From JBGPOS01 sp041488155 (GTDB lineage: Bacteria; Chloroflexota; Dehalococcoidia; Tepidiformales; Tepidiformaceae): a DNA stretch of 64,000 nt. The notes beneath the pieces are model-generated. The model was not told the DNA's origin, did no database searches, and saw nothing but the letters and a program-made list of their open reading frames with translations. Positions 25,622 through 34,908 of this stretch are shown one piece after another (position 1 is the first letter of the stretch; each line of letters starts with the position of its first letter). The stretch is from NCBI GenBank assembly GCA_041488155.1, contig JBGPOS010000012.1, forward strand, positions 1 to 64,000. The letters run 5' to 3'. Both the position numbers and the translations under genes were made by a program.

Positions 25622-26625
25622 GAGACCGGCGCGGCTTCTTCGTCGGTCACATCGAGGCGGGCCATGCGACCGAAGGAGACGCCGAAGCTCCAGAGCAGAA
25701 TGAGGCCGAGGATGGTCGTCGGTACGAAGATGACCGCGTGGGCGACGATCGAGTAAGCACCGGCCAGCCCGCTTTCGACGCCTGCGCCGACGAGCACGAG
25801 CCGGGCCGCCCATTCGAAGGGGCCGGTGCCGCCGAAGAAGGTTGGGATGATGATCGCGAGGTTCGCGGCGGCCAGGAGCAGGCAGTATTCGCCGTAGCCA
25901 ACGCCGAGGCCAAAGCCCTGGCCGATGATCGCGTAGGCGCCGGCCTCGATCGCCCAGGCCGCGATGCTGAATCCGACGACCATAGCGAGCGAAGGCCAGT
26001 CGTGAACGGAGCGGAGACTGGTGACGAGGGAATCGGCGATGGTCTCGGCCTGATGCTCGAAGCGGGCGGGCAAGAGGCGCAGCAGTCGATGGATCACACG
26101 TTTGGCTCTCGTCTCGGAGAGGGTGAGCACGTAGAACCCGACCAGGGCGATCAGGAACAGGAAGCTGGAAACGACGGCGATCACCCGCAGGCGTTCGTCG
26201 CCGAATCCGACGAATGCCCCGGCGACGAGGAGCATCAGCACCAGCACGGAGCCGTCGAAAAGGCGCTCCACGGCGATCGAGCCAAAGGTCCCCATCTTCG
26301 AGACGTGCTCACGGTCGCCGACGACGTAGGCGCGGACGATCTCGCCCGCTCGAGCGGGAAGGAGGTTGTTCGCCATGTAGCCGATGATCGCGTAGGGGAA
26401 GAGCCGGGCGGCGCCGATGGGCGCGACGGGGCGCATCAGGACCGACCAGCGGAAGCAGCGCAGCGAGATCGCCACGAAGAGGACGGCGATGGCCGGCGCC
26501 ATGTACCAGTAGTTCGCTTCTTCGATGGCGGAGCCGATCTCGCGGGGGTGGGTCGCCTTGAAGAAGAGGCCGATGAAGAGCGCACTGATGGCGACACCGG
26601 CCCAGAAACGGTAGGAACGGAGCAA
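25618..26625 (-). CDS. Flippase-like (LPG synthase TM domain, UPF0104) membrane protein
   Basis: A polytopic protein (about 335 aa, roughly eight TM helices) of the lysylphosphatidylglycerol-synthase TM-domain family, which includes archaeal AglD-like and polyprenyl-phosphate-linked proteins. Conserved family stretches are L-R-C-F-R-W-S-V-L-M-R near the second helix, N-N-L-L-P-A-R-A-G-E-I-V-R, and F-F-G-G-T-G-P-F-E near the C-terminus. No cytoplasmic aminoacyl-transfer domain follows, so it is not a full MprF. The start is taken as TTG at 26625, with CGGGAG about 11 bases upstream; an upstream in-frame start overlapping the preceding gene is possible. It is probably a lipid or lipid-sugar transporter for the neighbouring glycosyltransferases. 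Confidence 0.8.
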   Translation of the reverse strand: MLRSYRFWAGVAISALFIGLFFKATHPREIGSAIEEANYWYMAPAIAVLFVAISLRCFRWSVLMRPVAPIGAARLFPYAIIGYMANNLLPARAGEIVRAYVVGDREHVSKMGTFGSIAVERLFDGSVLVLMLLVAGAFVGFGDERLRVIAVVSSFLFLIALVGFYVLTLSETRAKRVIHRLLRLLPARFEHQAETIADSLVTSLRSVHDWPSLAMVVGFSIAAWAIEAGAYAIIGQGFGLGVGYGEYCLLLAAANLAIIIPTFFGGTGPFEWAARLVLVGAGVESGLAGAYSIVAHAVIFVPTTILGLILLWSFGVSFGRMARLDVTDEEAAPVS

Positions 26626-26650
26626 GAGGCGAGCAGCTCCCGGGCTGGAT

Positions 26651-29600
26651 TCAGGGGATGGAGAAGAGGCGCACCCGCCCGCTGCCTCCTTCGACGATCC
26701 AGAGTTTACCATCGGGGTTCTCAACGATCCCGTAAGGGCGGGCCAAGGGCTCGTCGGTGGGGCGAATCAGGCTGGCGACAGCCCCTGCGCGGTCGTAGAT
26801 TCGAACCTCGTTGAGCATCGGGAGGCTGACGGCCACACGGCCGTCGCGCAACGGACGGAGGTAGGGCTTGTCGGCGGCGTCCTGCCCGCCCCAACCTTCG
26901 ACGTTGAACGACGCGCCCGAGTTCCCGGAGGCATCGAGCATCACGACCCGGCGGTTGAACATGTCGGCGACGAAGATCGTGCCGTCGCGAGCGATGGCCA
27001 GCCCGACAGGCTCGTCGAACTGGTTGCGGCCGGCGCCGGTCGTCCCGACCTGGCGGAGGAACGCGCCCGCGGGGGAGTAGACCATGATGCGGTCGTTGCC
27101 TGTGTCCGTCACCCAGAGGTTGCCCTGGGCATCGACGGCGACATCGCGCGGCCCGAAGAGGTCGAAGTCGCCGGGAGCACGGGAGGTGTCAGGCGCCTGG
27201 CCAAACACGACCGTGGTGGGCTTGAGGTCGCGATCGAAGACGCGGACGCGCCAGCCGAAGGTATCGGCCACGACCACGTCGCCGTTGGCGGCGATGCCGA
27301 GGCCCCAGGGTTGGGCCTGCTCCGACGGGTCATCGGGATTGACGCGGACGTCAACCGAGGCGAGGAAGTTGCCATTGCGGTCGAACTTCTGGAGCTTGCG
27401 CGAGGCGCTATCGATGACGTAGAGGTTGCCTTCGGCGTCGGACTCGATGTCGACCGGCGCGAAGAACTGACCGGGGAACGAACCGATCCCGCCGAAGGTT
27501 TGCCGCCCGGCGCGGTCGTTGCCCGGCTTTGGCGCTTCGATGGGGCGGGCGGTGATGACGCCCCGGCTGCGGTCGAAATTCGCCGGGAAGTAAGCGAAGG
27601 CGTCGACGGATCCGCTCGGCAGGCCGGGTTCGTGGTCCCGCCAGTAGTGGAACCAGGTGTCGAGCCAACTACCGTGAAAGACGCCGTCAGCGATCGTGCG
27701 CCAGGTATCGACCTCGCGGGGGCCAGTCCGCAGGGCTTCCTTGTAGACCTCGTCGAACCACCAGCGGTGGGGATACTTGGTCGGGCTGCCGAAGCGTGAG
27801 TCGCCCGTGCGGGCCAGAGCGTCGTTCACGCGACCGACGTTGGACTGGTTGACCAGCATGACGGCGAATTCGCCAGCGGGCGGACCATCGGTGAAATTGA
27901 CGTAGCTGACGCGCTTGTAGTCACGGAGGTACCAGGCCCACGGCCAAGCGAACGAATCCGTGTCGTCTACGGCGATGGGGAGGAGTGCGCCCTGCCCGGT
28001 AGCGGAGGCGAGGGCGTCGATCTGGTCGCGGATCTGGGGGATGTCTGGGGCGCTCTGGGTGTAGATGAGGAGGTCTTTGGGCACGTCGCCGCGCTCATAG
28101 ACGGCCATGGTCATTGTCCGCAACGAGAAGAAGGCGAGAGCGCCGACCGTGGCGAGTACAAGAAATGCGGGCGCAGCGCGCCGGCCGAAGGGCCTGGCTG
28201 CGTAAACGATAAAGCCGCCGGCGAGGACTGCGATCGCTAGCCGAACGGCGGAGTAGCCCCCACCGCCGGGGAGGAACGCGATAGCGACGAGGGCGCCCAT
28301 CGCGATGGTCGCGACGCTGAAGAGAGGCCAGATGATGCGAGGGACACTGGGCCGGGGGTTCCAGGCCTGCCAGGCGCGGTTGACTGTCCAGGCGGCGAGG
28401 ATGCAGGCCGGCAGAGCAATGTGGGTGTTGAGCCAGGGCATCTTTTCGCCGGCGGCCGACAGGGCCAGCCAGACTCCGGCGATCCAGAGCACGAGAAAGC
28501 GCGAAAAGGAGTTGCCTCGTACGGTCGACCACCAGAGGCCGCCGAGGCAGATCACCAGCGGCAGGAACTCGTAGGCCGGCATCAGCATGTCGTAGTAGAA
28601 CCAGGGCTGATTGCCGCGGGCGACGTCCTGCTGGGTGAGCCAGTAGTCGAGCGAACCCCAGGGGCCGGTGCAGAGACCGTTGAGGTTGGTCCAGAGCGAA
28701 GTCATGAGCGTGAGGTAAGCGAGTACGGAGAGGCCCGCAGCGATCGCCCAGGTTTTCGGGCGCCATTGGAGGCCCACGAAGGCGGCCGCGCTGCCTGTCA
28801 CAGCGAAGAGCCCCACGAGGGCGGTGGCGTCGGCGCGGGGGATGCGGGCGCTGCAGACGAGGCGGCCCTTCTCGACGATGCCGGCGTTCTCGAGGGGGGT
28901 CTTCAAGAATGCGGTCAGGAGAGGAAGGGTGAGGGTGCCAAGGAGGATAAGGAGGTCTCCGGAGCGCGGGAGGACCTCCCAGGAGAACCGGCGCTTGAGT
29001 GGGGGAAGGAACGGCCAAAGGGCGACAATAGCCCAGGCCCAGGGGAAGAGGCCGGCGGCTAGCAGAGCTCGCTGGCCGCCGCGAGTGTCGCCATCGCGCG
29101 CTCGGAGGGTGTCGTTCGCCAAGTCGACGGCGAGCTGGGCGTTGAGGAACACCAGAAAGACCGCGGTTGTGATAAACGTGGCTTCCTTGGTGGTGATAGA
29201 ACCGGTGAAGGCGAGAGCAAGCGCAATCAGCCATCGCTCCCGGCCATCGGCGAGGTAGCGCCACATGGCGGCGACCATGGCCATCGTGAAAAAGGCCATG
29301 TAGATGTCTTCGCGGAAGAAGCGGCTGTAGTAGACGATCGTAGGTGAGAAGGCGATGAATGAGACGGCAGCGACCGTGCCGACAGGCCCGAGGCGGCGCC
29401 GCAAGAGCAGGGGAAGGGCGACCAGGGCCGTGCCGAACATTGCGGCGGAGACGCGTGCCGTGTAGTCGGTGGCCCCGAAGAGGAGGAAGACGAGCCCCTG
29501 GACGTGGTAGTAGAAGGGCCCGTGGAAAATCGGATCGTGCGTGTAGTCGCCTTGAATCAGCCGCCAGGACCACTGGGCGTGGATGCTTTCGTCGTGGTGG

Positions 29601-29758
29601 AGGGAGCGGCCGCCGAGGTCCCAGAAGCGGAGGGCGAGGGCGGCCGCGAAGATGGCGACATAGATCGCGACCTCCCAGTTGATGGCGACGCGCAGGGCGA
29701 GGAGCCGCTCGATGGCGGCCGGCCGAAATTCTCGCTGCGTCGCGGGTCTGCTTGTCAT
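26651..29758 (-). CDS. TIGR03663-type GT39-like membrane protein with C-terminal NHL repeats
   Basis: A 1035-residue protein. Residues about 25-560 are polytopic with the GT-C/PMT pattern: the first external loop has L-H-H-D-E-S-I-H, the acidic pair used by GT39-type enzymes, followed by H-G-P-F-Y-Y-H. This matches the TIGR03663 (Agl23-like) family shared by Chloroflexota and archaea. An extracytoplasmic linker follows, then about five NHL/beta-propeller repeats to the end (V-D-A-Q-G-N-L-W-V-T-D-T-G-N-D-R-I and similar units). It would use a polyprenyl-linked sugar to glycosylate proteins or lipids outside, with the propeller as an acceptor- or wall-binding module. The ATG overlaps the stop of the preceding gene (ATGA). 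Confidence 0.85.
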   Translation of the reverse strand: MTSRPATQREFRPAAIERLLALRVAINWEVAIYVAIFAAALALRFWDLGGRSLHHDESIHAQWSWRLIQGDYTHDPIFHGPFYYHVQGLVFLLFGATDYTARVSAAMFGTALVALPLLLRRRLGPVGTVAAVSFIAFSPTIVYYSRFFREDIYMAFFTMAMVAAMWRYLADGRERWLIALALAFTGSITTKEATFITTAVFLVFLNAQLAVDLANDTLRARDGDTRGGQRALLAAGLFPWAWAIVALWPFLPPLKRRFSWEVLPRSGDLLILLGTLTLPLLTAFLKTPLENAGIVEKGRLVCSARIPRADATALVGLFAVTGSAAAFVGLQWRPKTWAIAAGLSVLAYLTLMTSLWTNLNGLCTGPWGSLDYWLTQQDVARGNQPWFYYDMLMPAYEFLPLVICLGGLWWSTVRGNSFSRFLVLWIAGVWLALSAAGEKMPWLNTHIALPACILAAWTVNRAWQAWNPRPSVPRIIWPLFSVATIAMGALVAIAFLPGGGGYSAVRLAIAVLAGGFIVYAARPFGRRAAPAFLVLATVGALAFFSLRTMTMAVYERGDVPKDLLIYTQSAPDIPQIRDQIDALASATGQGALLPIAVDDTDSFAWPWAWYLRDYKRVSYVNFTDGPPAGEFAVMLVNQSNVGRVNDALARTGDSRFGSPTKYPHRWWFDEVYKEALRTGPREVDTWRTIADGVFHGSWLDTWFHYWRDHEPGLPSGSVDAFAYFPANFDRSRGVITARPIEAPKPGNDRAGRQTFGGIGSFPGQFFAPVDIESDAEGNLYVIDSASRKLQKFDRNGNFLASVDVRVNPDDPSEQAQPWGLGIAANGDVVVADTFGWRVRVFDRDLKPTTVVFGQAPDTSRAPGDFDLFGPRDVAVDAQGNLWVTDTGNDRIMVYSPAGAFLRQVGTTGAGRNQFDEPVGLAIARDGTIFVADMFNRRVVMLDASGNSGASFNVEGWGGQDAADKPYLRPLRDGRVAVSLPMLNEVRIYDRAGAVASLIRPTDEPLARPYGIVENPDGKLWIVEGGSGRVRLFSIP

Positions 29759-31401
29759 TCCTTCGCCTTCACATATACGGCGACGAGCGATGGGTTGATC
29801 TGAACGGAGTGCCGGTCGATGAGCCAGCGGAGGTACTGGAGGCCGCCGCCGGTGGGTGGCTCGACCTCCTGCTTCAGGACCCAGCGGCCTTCGAGGGCTA
29901 CGAACCCCTCGGGCCGCGGCAGGTTCAGGGGCCAGACCACGAATCCAGCGTCGGCCGGGATCCTGGACGAGACGACTATCGTGCCGGAATCGCGAAAAGC
30001 CCAGGTAAGGTCATCCCGCAGGCTGGGGTGGACGACGACCAATCCGCCACGGTCGCGGACGGTTTCGAGGGCGATATCGCGGAGCTCTCGCGCCTGGGCG
30101 GTGCTGAGAGGGGAGGGGATCGGCTCGTGGCTGGCGCTGAGCGCCACGCCGAACGTCCCGGCCAGTGCGGGGGCGGCGGCGACCACGAGGCCGGCGGCCA
30201 GCAGAGTTGGGCGCGAGGTGCGGCTCGACAACAGAATCACCAACGCGGATACCGCGACAACGGCCGTGGCAGCGAAGACGAACTTCTGGCCGCCGTCGCC
30301 GACGCGTTCGTTGCGGGCCCAATCCACCGCCACTGCCAGGGAGAGCGTGGCTGCGAAGCCTGCGATGGGGAGAAGCAGCCGGGCGTAGGTCCAGTCGGCT
30401 CGCACCATTGCGTTGAGGGCGCGGGCCAAGAGTGGGCCGACAAGGAGCGCAAGGGGCGTGGTCAGCGCGGCCAGCGGAACGGGGTTGTGGGACTGCGACG
30501 ACGCCCACAGCCAGGCTGCGGCCGCTCCGATCCAGAGCGCGAGATCGAGCGAACGCGCCTCGACGGGCCAGCGATGTCCGGCCGATCGCAGTTGCCAGAC
30601 CGCGGCCAGCGACCCCGCCAGGATTGTGGGAAGGCCGTAGCTCGCGATCAGTTCGACGCCGGTCCCACTCGCCCACGGCTGATCGAAGCCGCGGGCGAAC
30701 AGGTCGAACGGCACGACACGCAATCCGTCCCAGCCCAACCCGAAGCGCAGGCTCGTAGCGAGCACGCCGAGACTGACCCCGGCTCCTCCCAGTGCGAGCA
30801 ACGGGTAACGCGGCGGGGCGGCCGTCAGCAGTCTCGCTGCCACCAGCGCGAAGACCAACGGCAGCGGAAGGGGCCCGGCCGTCGCCACGAGAAAGCCACC
30901 GAGAAACCACGCCCACCACGACCAGGCGGCACGGTCGACGAGTACGCACAGCCAGATAGCTATCGCGAGGTCGAAGCCCAGGGCACTCGCCGAGACGCCG
31001 AGGGAGATCGCCGGGGGGTCGAGCGCGAGGAGAACGAGCGCGAGCAGAGCCCCGGCATTCCCCAGCCGAGGCCGCAAGAGGTAGAGAGCGGCAGGAATGG
31101 TGGCGGTGGCGAGGAAGGCGAACAGCCGTGGGCCCACCTCTGAGGTCGTCCCGTGAAGCACGAGCGCCGAGAGGGCCTGGAAGAGGGTCGGGGCGAAACG
31201 GTCGTCAGGCAGGCCGATGCGCGCCTGCCAGGCGCCGGAGAGGTGGATGAGTTCGGCGCCTCCCACCGGCGCCTGCCAGATCGGTCCCAGGCGCAGCAGG
31301 ACGAAGGCGATTCCGACCGCAGTCCAGGCAATGGCGGAGATAGAGACGGTCACGCTCGGCGAATTTGCGGCCGCCTCCTGGCCAGGTGCCACATCGCTCA
31401 C
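29755..31401 (-). CDS. Polytopic GT39-like membrane protein
   Basis: A 548-residue membrane protein with about ten predicted TM helices and a soluble C-terminal domain (about 420-548). I do not recognise a named family. The layout (short N-terminal tail, TM, a first loop with an acidic residue in G-G-A-E-L-I-H, then repeated TM pairs) resembles GT-C glycosyltransferases of the dolichyl-phosphate-mannose/ArnT type. The GTG start overlaps the stop of the DUF2298 gene (GTGA), and its stop overlaps the ATG of the TIGR03663-type gene. The three membrane proteins are therefore translated as a set. Function is inferred from neighbours only. Confidence 0.7.
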   Translation of the reverse strand: MSDVAPGQEAAANSPSVTVSISAIAWTAVGIAFVLLRLGPIWQAPVGGAELIHLSGAWQARIGLPDDRFAPTLFQALSALVLHGTTSEVGPRLFAFLATATIPAALYLLRPRLGNAGALLALVLLALDPPAISLGVSASALGFDLAIAIWLCVLVDRAAWSWWAWFLGGFLVATAGPLPLPLVFALVAARLLTAAPPRYPLLALGGAGVSLGVLATSLRFGLGWDGLRVVPFDLFARGFDQPWASGTGVELIASYGLPTILAGSLAAVWQLRSAGHRWPVEARSLDLALWIGAAAAWLWASSQSHNPVPLAALTTPLALLVGPLLARALNAMVRADWTYARLLLPIAGFAATLSLAVAVDWARNERVGDGGQKFVFAATAVVAVSALVILLSSRTSRPTLLAAGLVVAAAPALAGTFGVALSASHEPIPSPLSTAQARELRDIALETVRDRGGLVVVHPSLRDDLTWAFRDSGTIVVSSRIPADAGFVVWPLNLPRPEGFVALEGRWVLKQEVEPPTGGGLQYLRWLIDRHSVQINPSLVAVYVKAKE

Positions 31402-33815
31402 GACGTGGGCACGACCTCGTAGGACGGGACGCTGTAGACACGGCGGCCGCTCGACTCAAAGGCGACATCGAGGAACTGTTCGAACTTCGGCATCAAGTCG
31501 CCGGGGAAGCGCGAGAGTTCGACGTCGCCAACCACGAGATAGCGAGCGCCGGCTTCGCGCATGACTGCGAGGACGTCGGCCGGGTCCTTCGAGGTATAAG
31601 CGCGATCGACGAGATCCTGGCGGCGGGTGAATTCCCGTTGGTTCGCGGGCGAATCGCCGCGCCACTGGATTTCATGGAAATACCAGCCGATGGGGGTCGT
31701 GCGGCCGGTGCGTGCGGCAATGCGCCCGGCGTCGGTGTAGTCGACGCCGGCATCGAAGATCACCGGTTGCCCATGCTCGTCGCGGCGCCAGGCCCGCCCG
31801 GAAGCCTCGATCATGACCTCTCCGGGCGCGGTGTGTTCTTCCACCCAACGAGTGAGAGCGTATTCCCCGGGCGAGTTGCGCGCGAGAAAGGCCAGGCCGT
31901 CGATCGTTGCCGGGACGTCCTTCTGGAATCCCTCGGTGCGGTTCGGGAGCGCTGTGAGGGGATAGACGAGCCCGCCCACAACCAGAAGGCCAACGGGCAG
32001 CGCCAGCAATCCTGAGCGGGCGCGGGACCGCCACAGGCCGCGCAGGGCCAGCGCGAGGCCCATCGCGCCACTTGCGGAGAGCAGCATCCAGGCCTGGTAG
32101 GAGAGCTTGAACACGGTGTTCAGCCGCGGAGACTGTCCGAAGAAGACATCGCGGATGAGGAACAGCTCGGCGCCGTAAAGGAGAAGCATGCCGGTGGCGC
32201 CCAGCCCTAGCGCGAACGCCTCGGGGCGCCGCAGGCGCGAAAGCTGGAGGAAGGCGGCCGCCATCGCCCAGGCGCTGGTCGCATAGACGATGAGCGTCAC
32301 CCACCCTCCGGGGCCGCGGGCTTCGATCCCGAGCCGGGTCTGGCCGTGGTAAGCGGTGAGCAGCACCCACCCGGCGAGGGGGAGCAGCGGCAGCCACGCC
32401 GTCGCCACCAATGCCTGGGAGAAGGAGGCGCGGCCATGCCCACGAAAGGACCAGGACAGCCCGAGGAGCGATGCGAGCACGACCGGCCCGAACTGGAGGA
32501 AGGCGTGTTCCGGGCGAGTGCCTTCCCCTACGTACGGATAGATGCCCGAGGCCTGCGAGCGGAAATCGACGTACCAGGGGAGGTAGGCAATCACAGCCAC
32601 GGCGAAAACCGGGCCGAGATAGGAAGCTGCCGCGCGGAGGGCCTGGGCGAACGGTCTATCGCGGGCGTTGCGAGCTACCACAGCTACGGCGAGGACTGCG
32701 CTAAAGGTGAGGATGTCCCACGCGTTCTGGAAGGCGAGGGCGCCGAAGACGAGGGCGAGGGCGATGCCGGTTGCCGGCCGCCGATGGGACCAGAGGTTTA
32801 GCGCCTCGCGCCCACGCCAGAGCGAGGCGCTGAGGCCGAGAGAGAGGAAGACGAGCGGGATCGACATCACGTGCGGGTGGAGGTCGCCCAGGAGGAAGCT
32901 GAAAAACGGAAACTCGGTGATCGTCCCGGGGATGATCCTGGAACCGCGCCACCAGAACCAGAACTCAGTGGGGTACCAGGAGGTGGTGCGGGGTGAGAGA
33001 AGGCCGCTAAAGCAATCCTGGGTTGGGCCACCATGGCAGGGGATGAGCCACTCGACGCCGAACGCGCGGTAAAGGGACGCGTTGTAGTGGCCGTGAGCCG
33101 CAGCCCATTCAAAGACGGCTGAGAGCGAGCCGACTGCCAGGAGCAACACAACCGCCGTGCCTGCCGCCACCACCGCCCAGCGTTGCCCTCGGCTGCCGAG
33201 GGTCCATCGCGCAAGGGCGAAGACGAGCGAGGCGATCCCCGTGGCCGCGGCTGCAAACGTGTACGCCAGTCCGAGGTTGTAACCCTCGGAAGCGCGGACG
33301 CCTGCTACTTCGGTGAGGGCCCCCACCTGGAGGTAGCCGAAGTAGTAATAACTCGCCCGTTCACCGGCCAGCCAGGAGTCCTGAGGCGGGTAGCCGGGGG
33401 AGCCGAGGGTCGCGTTCAAGTACATGAAGTCCATGGGTTGTTCCGTCCCGGTTATGTCCGGTTGATACGCACGGAAGCCCACGTAGGCGAAGAAGAAGAA
33501 GGTGAACAGTCCGGCCGCGGCAGCGATTGCGGGCCCGGAGCGCCTGAGAGTGGCAGGGAGGCGCCGGTCGCGGCCGGCGACTGCGGCCGCTGTGAGGGCC
33601 AGTCCGGCCACGGCCAGGAGATAGCCGCCGCGGCCGGGGGGCAGGACGCTTAGCCAGCGAAGGAGGAAGTACCCGTAGCCCAAGAACGCGAGGCCGAGCG
33701 CAAAGGCCATCCCGGCCCCGCTGTCGGGAAGGCGGCGAAGAAGGGCGAAGGCCAGCGGCAGGGCGAGGGCGCCGATCAGGAGCGCTGCCGCCCAGAATGC
33801 CAGCGCTGCGGCCAC
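31398..33815 (-). CDS. DUF2298 (Chlor_Arch_YYY) membrane protein
   Basis: An 805-residue, very hydrophobic protein of the DUF2298/TIGR03662 family, known mainly from Chloroflexota and archaea. The family signature is plain near residue 130: Q-P-M-D-F-M-Y-L-N, then P-P-Q-D-S-W-L-A-G, then Y-Y-Y-F-G-Y, which gives the YYY name. About 14 TM helices are visible. It is probably a GT-C-type glycosyltransferase, though no activity is established. The GTG start is 10 bases after the ftsY stop and has a good GAGGAG. Association with a TIGR03663-type protein is the known pattern for this pair. It heads the glycosylation part of the long minus-strand operon. Confidence 0.88.
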   Translation of the reverse strand: MAAALAFWAAALLIGALALPLAFALLRRLPDSGAGMAFALGLAFLGYGYFLLRWLSVLPPGRGGYLLAVAGLALTAAAVAGRDRRLPATLRRSGPAIAAAAGLFTFFFFAYVGFRAYQPDITGTEQPMDFMYLNATLGSPGYPPQDSWLAGERASYYYFGYLQVGALTEVAGVRASEGYNLGLAYTFAAAATGIASLVFALARWTLGSRGQRWAVVAAGTAVVLLLAVGSLSAVFEWAAAHGHYNASLYRAFGVEWLIPCHGGPTQDCFSGLLSPRTTSWYPTEFWFWWRGSRIIPGTITEFPFFSFLLGDLHPHVMSIPLVFLSLGLSASLWRGREALNLWSHRRPATGIALALVFGALAFQNAWDILTFSAVLAVAVVARNARDRPFAQALRAAASYLGPVFAVAVIAYLPWYVDFRSQASGIYPYVGEGTRPEHAFLQFGPVVLASLLGLSWSFRGHGRASFSQALVATAWLPLLPLAGWVLLTAYHGQTRLGIEARGPGGWVTLIVYATSAWAMAAAFLQLSRLRRPEAFALGLGATGMLLLYGAELFLIRDVFFGQSPRLNTVFKLSYQAWMLLSASGAMGLALALRGLWRSRARSGLLALPVGLLVVGGLVYPLTALPNRTEGFQKDVPATIDGLAFLARNSPGEYALTRWVEEHTAPGEVMIEASGRAWRRDEHGQPVIFDAGVDYTDAGRIAARTGRTTPIGWYFHEIQWRGDSPANQREFTRRQDLVDRAYTSKDPADVLAVMREAGARYLVVGDVELSRFPGDLMPKFEQFLDVAFESSGRRVYSVPSYEVVPTS

Positions 33816-33825
33816 GGCCTACTCC

Positions 33826-34857
33826 TCAGCCCAGGAGGGCATCGACGAAATCCTGTGCGTCGAAGGGGGCGAGGTCATCGACCGTCTCGCCGGTGCCGAT
33901 GAAACGCACGGGAATCCCGAGGTCGTGGGCGATGGCGAACGCGATGCCCCCTCGGGCGGTGCCGTCGAGCTTCGCGAGGACGATCCCGGTCACGCCGACA
34001 GCTTCGGTGAAGGTGCGAGCCTGGGCGAGGCCGTTCTGGCCCGTGGTCGCATCGAGCACGAGAAGCGTCTCGTGGGGACCGTCGGGGTGCTGGCGCTGGA
34101 TGATGCGCTGGATCTTCTTCAGCTCCTCCATGAGGTTGGTCTTCGTGTGCAACCGCCCTGCGGTGTCGATGATGACGACGTCCGCGGAGGCTGTGGCGGC
34201 TGCGCTGAGGGTGTCGAAGACGACGGCGCCGGGGTCAGCGCCGGACTGGTGGGCAACCACCCGGACGTCGATGCGCTGGCCCCAGATCTTGAGCTGCTCT
34301 GTGGCGGCGGCGCGAAAGGTGTCGGCCGCCCCGAGGATGACTGAAGCTCCGTCCCGCTGGAACGCGTGAGCGAGCTTGGCGATGGTCGTCGTCTTGCCAG
34401 CGCCGTTGACGCCGATGACGAGGATGATGAGGGTGGGCGGAGCGTCGTCTCGAGCCCAGGCTGGAGGCGCCTTCGTTGGCTTTTCGAGCACGCCGACGAG
34501 CTCTTCGCGGAGGATCTGGCGCACGCGGGCGGATTCCTTGATGCCATCCTGCCTCACGCGGGCGCGGACGGCGTCGAGTACCGCCGTGGCCGTTGCCATC
34601 CCGGTATCGGAGGCCACGAGGATCTCTTCCAGCTCCTCCCAGAGATCGTCCTCGAAGTCGGGGCGCTGAAAGAGGCCACCGATGCGGCCGAAGAGACCAC
34701 GGCGGGTGCGTTCGAGCGCCTTCTCGGTCTGCACTTGAACCGCTGCGAGGTCCTCGACAGTCGGTTCGAGGGGGGCGAGGTCGGGGTGGGCTGCGGCGAC
34801 TGCGGCGCCAGCTTCGCCTGTCGCAGAGTCGCCGGCCTTCTTGCGCCAGAACCGCAC
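33826..34857 (-). CDS. ftsY: Signal recognition particle receptor FtsY
   Basis: FtsY is the membrane-docking GTPase for the signal recognition particle. The acidic A-domain is short (about 1-40), followed by the N helical bundle and the G domain with G-V-N-G-A-G-K-T-T-T (G1), D-T-A-G-R (G3), and K-L-D-G-T-A-R-G-G near the end (G4 and closing loop). At 343 aa it is a compact FtsY. The GTG start has GGGAGGAG upstream. It stands after rnc and smc, a common bacterial order, and is followed 10 bases later by the DUF2298 gene. Translocon targeting and membrane glycosyltransferase genes thus share a transcript. Confidence 0.95.
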   Translation of the reverse strand: MRFWRKKAGDSATGEAGAAVAAAHPDLAPLEPTVEDLAAVQVQTEKALERTRRGLFGRIGGLFQRPDFEDDLWEELEEILVASDTGMATATAVLDAVRARVRQDGIKESARVRQILREELVGVLEKPTKAPPAWARDDAPPTLIILVIGVNGAGKTTTIAKLAHAFQRDGASVILGAADTFRAAATEQLKIWGQRIDVRVVAHQSGADPGAVVFDTLSAAATASADVVIIDTAGRLHTKTNLMEELKKIQRIIQRQHPDGPHETLLVLDATTGQNGLAQARTFTEAVGVTGIVLAKLDGTARGGIAFAIAHDLGIPVRFIGTGETVDDLAPFDAQDFVDALLG

Positions 34858-34908
34858 GCGATGCTCCTCCCGGTCCGACTTCGATGGTAGAGCGGAAGGG
34901 GGTAACGG

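Noticed and set aside
25618..26625. Call as full MprF lysylphosphatidylglycerol synthase.
   Set aside because: Only the TM flippase-like half is present; the soluble aminoacyl-transfer domain is missing.
29752..31143. 463-codon plus-strand open frame opposite the GT39-like gene.
   Set aside because: Highly charged, repeat-poor shadow translation; the opposite frame is a clear polytopic membrane protein with overlapping neighbours.
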